Below, piece by piece: positions 61,907 to 64,000 of a stretch of 64,000 bases of DNA. Position 1 is the first letter of the stretch. Each line of letters opens with the position of its first letter. Location of the stretch: the NCBI GenBank assembly GCA_035506575.1, contig DATJPD010000043.1, positions 1 to 64,000 on the forward strand, written 5' to 3'. A model generated the notes under the pieces. That model was given only the letters and a program-made list of their open reading frames with translations, was not told the DNA's origin and made no database searches. The position numbers and the translations under genes are program-made. The stretch comes from DATJPD01 sp035506575 (GTDB lineage: Bacteria; Pseudomonadota; Alphaproteobacteria; CACIAM-22H2).

Positions 61907-64000
61907 TTACTTTCGGGCAAGCAGTCCCCGCAGCCGGTACAGCGCCTCAAGAGCCGCTTTCGGCGTCAACTCGTCGGGATTGACCTCGCGCAGCGCCGTC
62001 TCGATCGCGGAGGGCGCCGTCGCCCCCGGCGCGCCGCCGGACTTGGGCCGTGCAGCGCTGAACAGCGGCAGGTCATCGGCCAGTTTCGTGGCGGCGTTCG
62101 CCTGCTCGCCCGCCTCCAGTTTGCGCAATACCTCCTCGGCCCGCGCGATGACCGCCGCAGGCAGGCCCGCCAGCCGCGCCACATGAATGCCGTACGACCG
62201 GTCGGCCGCCCCCGGGGCGACCTCGTGGAGGAACACGACCTCGTCCTGCCACTCCTTCACCCGCATCGTCCAGCAGGCGAGCCCGGCTAGACGTGCCGCG
62301 AGGGCCGTGAGCTCGTGATAGTGGGTCGCGAACAACGCCCGGCAGCGATTGGCTTCGTGCAGGTGCTCGACGGTGGCCCAGGCGATCGACAGACCGTCGA
62401 AGGTCGCGGTCCCGCGCCCGATCTCATCCAGGATCACGAGCGAGCGCTCGGTGGCGCGGTTAAGGATCGTCGCCGTCTCGACCATCTCGACCATGAAGGT
62501 CGAGCGGCCGCGGGCAAGATCGTCGGCCGCACCCACGCGACTGAACAGCCGGTCGACGACGCCGATCCGTGCCGCGTCGGCCGGCACGTAGCTTCCGAGC
62601 TGTGCTAGTACCGCGATCAGCGCGTTCTGGCGGAGGAAGGTCGACTTGCCGGCCATGTTCGGCCCGGTCAGGAGCCAGATTCGCTTGTCGGACGCTGCAA
62701 GCGCGCAGTCGTTGGCGATGAACGCGGTCCCTCCTGCCTCCGCGAGCGCCGCCTCGACCACGGGATGTCGCCCGCCGGTGATGACGAATTCGAGGCTCTG
62801 ATCAACGACCGGCCGGCAGTAGCGCCGTTCGACCGCGAGCTCCGCCAGGGCGGCCGCGACGTCGAGGGCTGCGATCGCCCGCGCGGCACCCGCGATCGCG
62901 GCGGCGCGCGCCGATACTTCTTTCACCAAGTCCTCGAACAGGACCAACTCGAGGGCCAAGGCCTTGTCCGCGGCGCTGGTGATCTTCGTCTCCAGCTCGC
63001 CGAGCTCGACGGTCGTGAACCGCATGGCGCCCGCCAGCGTCTGGCGGTGGATGAAGCGGCTGCCCGCCCCGGCCGTGATCTTGTCGGCGTGGGTTTGCGT
63101 CACCTCGATGAAATAGCCGAGCACGTTGTTGTGGCGGATCTTGAGGCTCGGAATCTTCGTGTCGGCGGCGTAGCGGCCCTGCAGCTCGGCAATCAGCTTA
63201 CGGCTCGCATCGCGCAGGGTCCTGAGCTCGTCGAGCTCCGCCGTATAGCCCGCGGCGATGAAACCGCCGTCACGCGCCATGAGCGGCAGATCGGCACCCA
63301 GCGCGCGCGTCAGCCGCTCCACGAGCACCCCGTGCTCGCCGAGCTCGGTCACCGCCTCGGCGAGCCCCGCAGGTATGCCGGAGAGCCCGCCGTCACCGAT
63401 GGCGCGCTTGAGGTCTGGGATACGGCCGAGCGCATCGCGGAGGCCGGCGAGATCGCGCGGGCCGCCGCGGCCGAGCCCGAGCCGCGACAACGCTCGCTCG
63501 ATGTCGCCCACCCCCTTGAGTGCCGTGCGCACCGTCTCGCGCCGCCGCGCGTCGGCGACGAACCACGCGACCATGTCGAGACGGCGGTCGATCGCGGCAG
63601 GGTCGGTCAGGGGTGCGGCCAGCCGGGCCGCCAGCATGCGCGCGCCGGCGCCGGTCAAGGTGCGGTCGATGCACTGAAGAAGCGACCCCGTCCTCTCGCC
63701 GGCCAGGCTTTCCGCCAGTTCGAGATTGCGCCGCGTGGCCGGGTCGATTTCCATCACGCTCGCATCGGCGATGCGAATGGGCGTCGAAAGACTGGGGACG
63801 CGGCCCTTCTGCGTGAGCTCGACATAGTCGACGAGCGCCCCGCCCGCCGCGAGCTCGGCGCGCCCGAAGGCGCCGAAGGCGTCCAGCGCCTTCACGCCGT
63901 ACAGCGCTTCCAGCCGCCTGCGGCCGTTCTCGCTGTCGAAGCGCGAGGGAGGCAGCGGTGTCAGCGCCGCCTTCCAAGGCTGGAATGTCTCGAAGAACTC
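61907..64000 (-). CDS. mutS: DNA mismatch repair protein MutS, 5' end outside window
   Basis: At least 697 aa are visible; the frame stays open to the window end, where it reads EFFETFQPWKAALTPLPPS, so the start and mismatch-binding domain I lie beyond it (usual length ~850-900). Seen are the connector and lever/clamp domains and the ATPase: Walker A GPNMAGKSTFLRQ, Walker B SLVILDEIGRG, and ATHYHELTAL. The C-terminus ends in LYRLRGLLARK. It recognises mismatches with MutL. Confidence 0.96.
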   Translation of the reverse strand, partial: EFFETFQPWKAALTPLPPSRFDSENGRRRLEALYGVKALDAFGAFGRAELAAGGALVDYVELTQKGRVPSLSTPIRIADASVMEIDPATRRNLELAESLAGERTGSLLQCIDRTLTGAGARMLAARLAAPLTDPAAIDRRLDMVAWFVADARRRETVRTALKGVGDIERALSRLGLGRGGPRDLAGLRDALGRIPDLKRAIGDGGLSGIPAGLAEAVTELGEHGVLVERLTRALGADLPLMARDGGFIAAGYTAELDELRTLRDASRKLIAELQGRYAADTKIPSLKIRHNNVLGYFIEVTQTHADKITAGAGSRFIHRQTLAGAMRFTTVELGELETKITSAADKALALELVLFEDLVKEVSARAAAIAGAARAIAALDVAAALAELAVERRYCRPVVDQSLEFVITGGRHPVVEAALAEAGGTAFIANDCALAASDKRIWLLTGPNMAGKSTFLRQNALIAVLAQLGSYVPADAARIGVVDRLFSRVGAADDLARGRSTFMVEMVETATILNRATERSLVILDEIGRGTATFDGLSIAWATVEHLHEANRCRALFATHYHELTALAARLAGLACWTMRVKEWQDEVVFLHEVAPGAADRSYGIHVARLAGLPAAVIARAEEVLRKLEAGEQANAATKLADDLPLFSAARPKSGGAPGATAPSAIETALREVNPDELTPKAALEALYRLRGLLARK

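Overview
The window is high-GC DNA from a free-living alphaproteobacterium. The evidence is gene order and family content: the pnp-rpsO-truB-rbfA-infB-ylxR-nusA-rimP block, then trmB-metK with a PraR/PhrR-type HTH gene, lnt-corC-ybeY-phoH-miaB, olsA-olsB-fur/mur, mucR, rimI-tsaB, an Nfu-type gene, trpS, murJ, glnD, msrQ and mutS. MucR, an Irr-type Fur protein, GlnD with two ACT domains and DUF1127 all fit this class. I cannot name the genus; order Rhodospirillales or Hyphomicrobiales is likely. No rRNA, tRNA, CRISPR array or intact insertion sequence was seen.

Bases 1-20600 are mostly accessory. A cupin gene runs off the left edge. Next comes a divergently controlled catabolic cluster (guanine-deaminase-like enzyme, Rieske oxygenase, NMT1-type periplasmic binding protein, 2-oxoglutarate/Fe(II) oxygenase, LysR regulator). 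A MocR regulator follows, with three direct repeats in its promoter region, then DUF1127 and TauE/SafE genes and a broken epoxide hydrolase. A plus-strand series (SDR, small envelope proteins, Ohr, TAT-exported alpha/beta hydrolase, HlyD-MFS efflux pair) lies beside a LysR gene. An iron/peroxide module follows: rubrerythrin, GlpC/HdrB-like Fe-S protein, DUF3501 and Irr, with an Irr box placed against the rubrerythrin promoter. A 95-bp copy of the 3' end of the DUF3501 gene sits 10.6 kb away at 5362-5456.

Bases 20800-49800 are core genes on the minus strand: lipid turnover, RNA decay, ribosome maturation, translation initiation, tRNA modification, SAM synthesis, lipoprotein and ornithine-lipid synthesis, metal regulation, Fe-S assembly and tRNA charging. 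Lone accessory genes interrupt them: LysR at 34446, a VanX-like dipeptidase, a Bax-like glucosaminidase and a class III cyclase.

Bases 49900-64000 hold murJ, glnD, msrQ and the 3' part of mutS. Between murJ and glnD lies an inserted accessory block of CoA transferase, EamA transporter, orphan peptide-binding protein and two unrecognised convergent genes (PAS-like and GNAT-like). Its promoter regions carry clear inverted repeats. The best candidates for undescribed biology are this pair, the deaminase/Rieske/2OG catabolic cluster, the rubrerythrin-FeS-DUF3501 module, and a terminator-like hairpin in the rimP-nusA leader.
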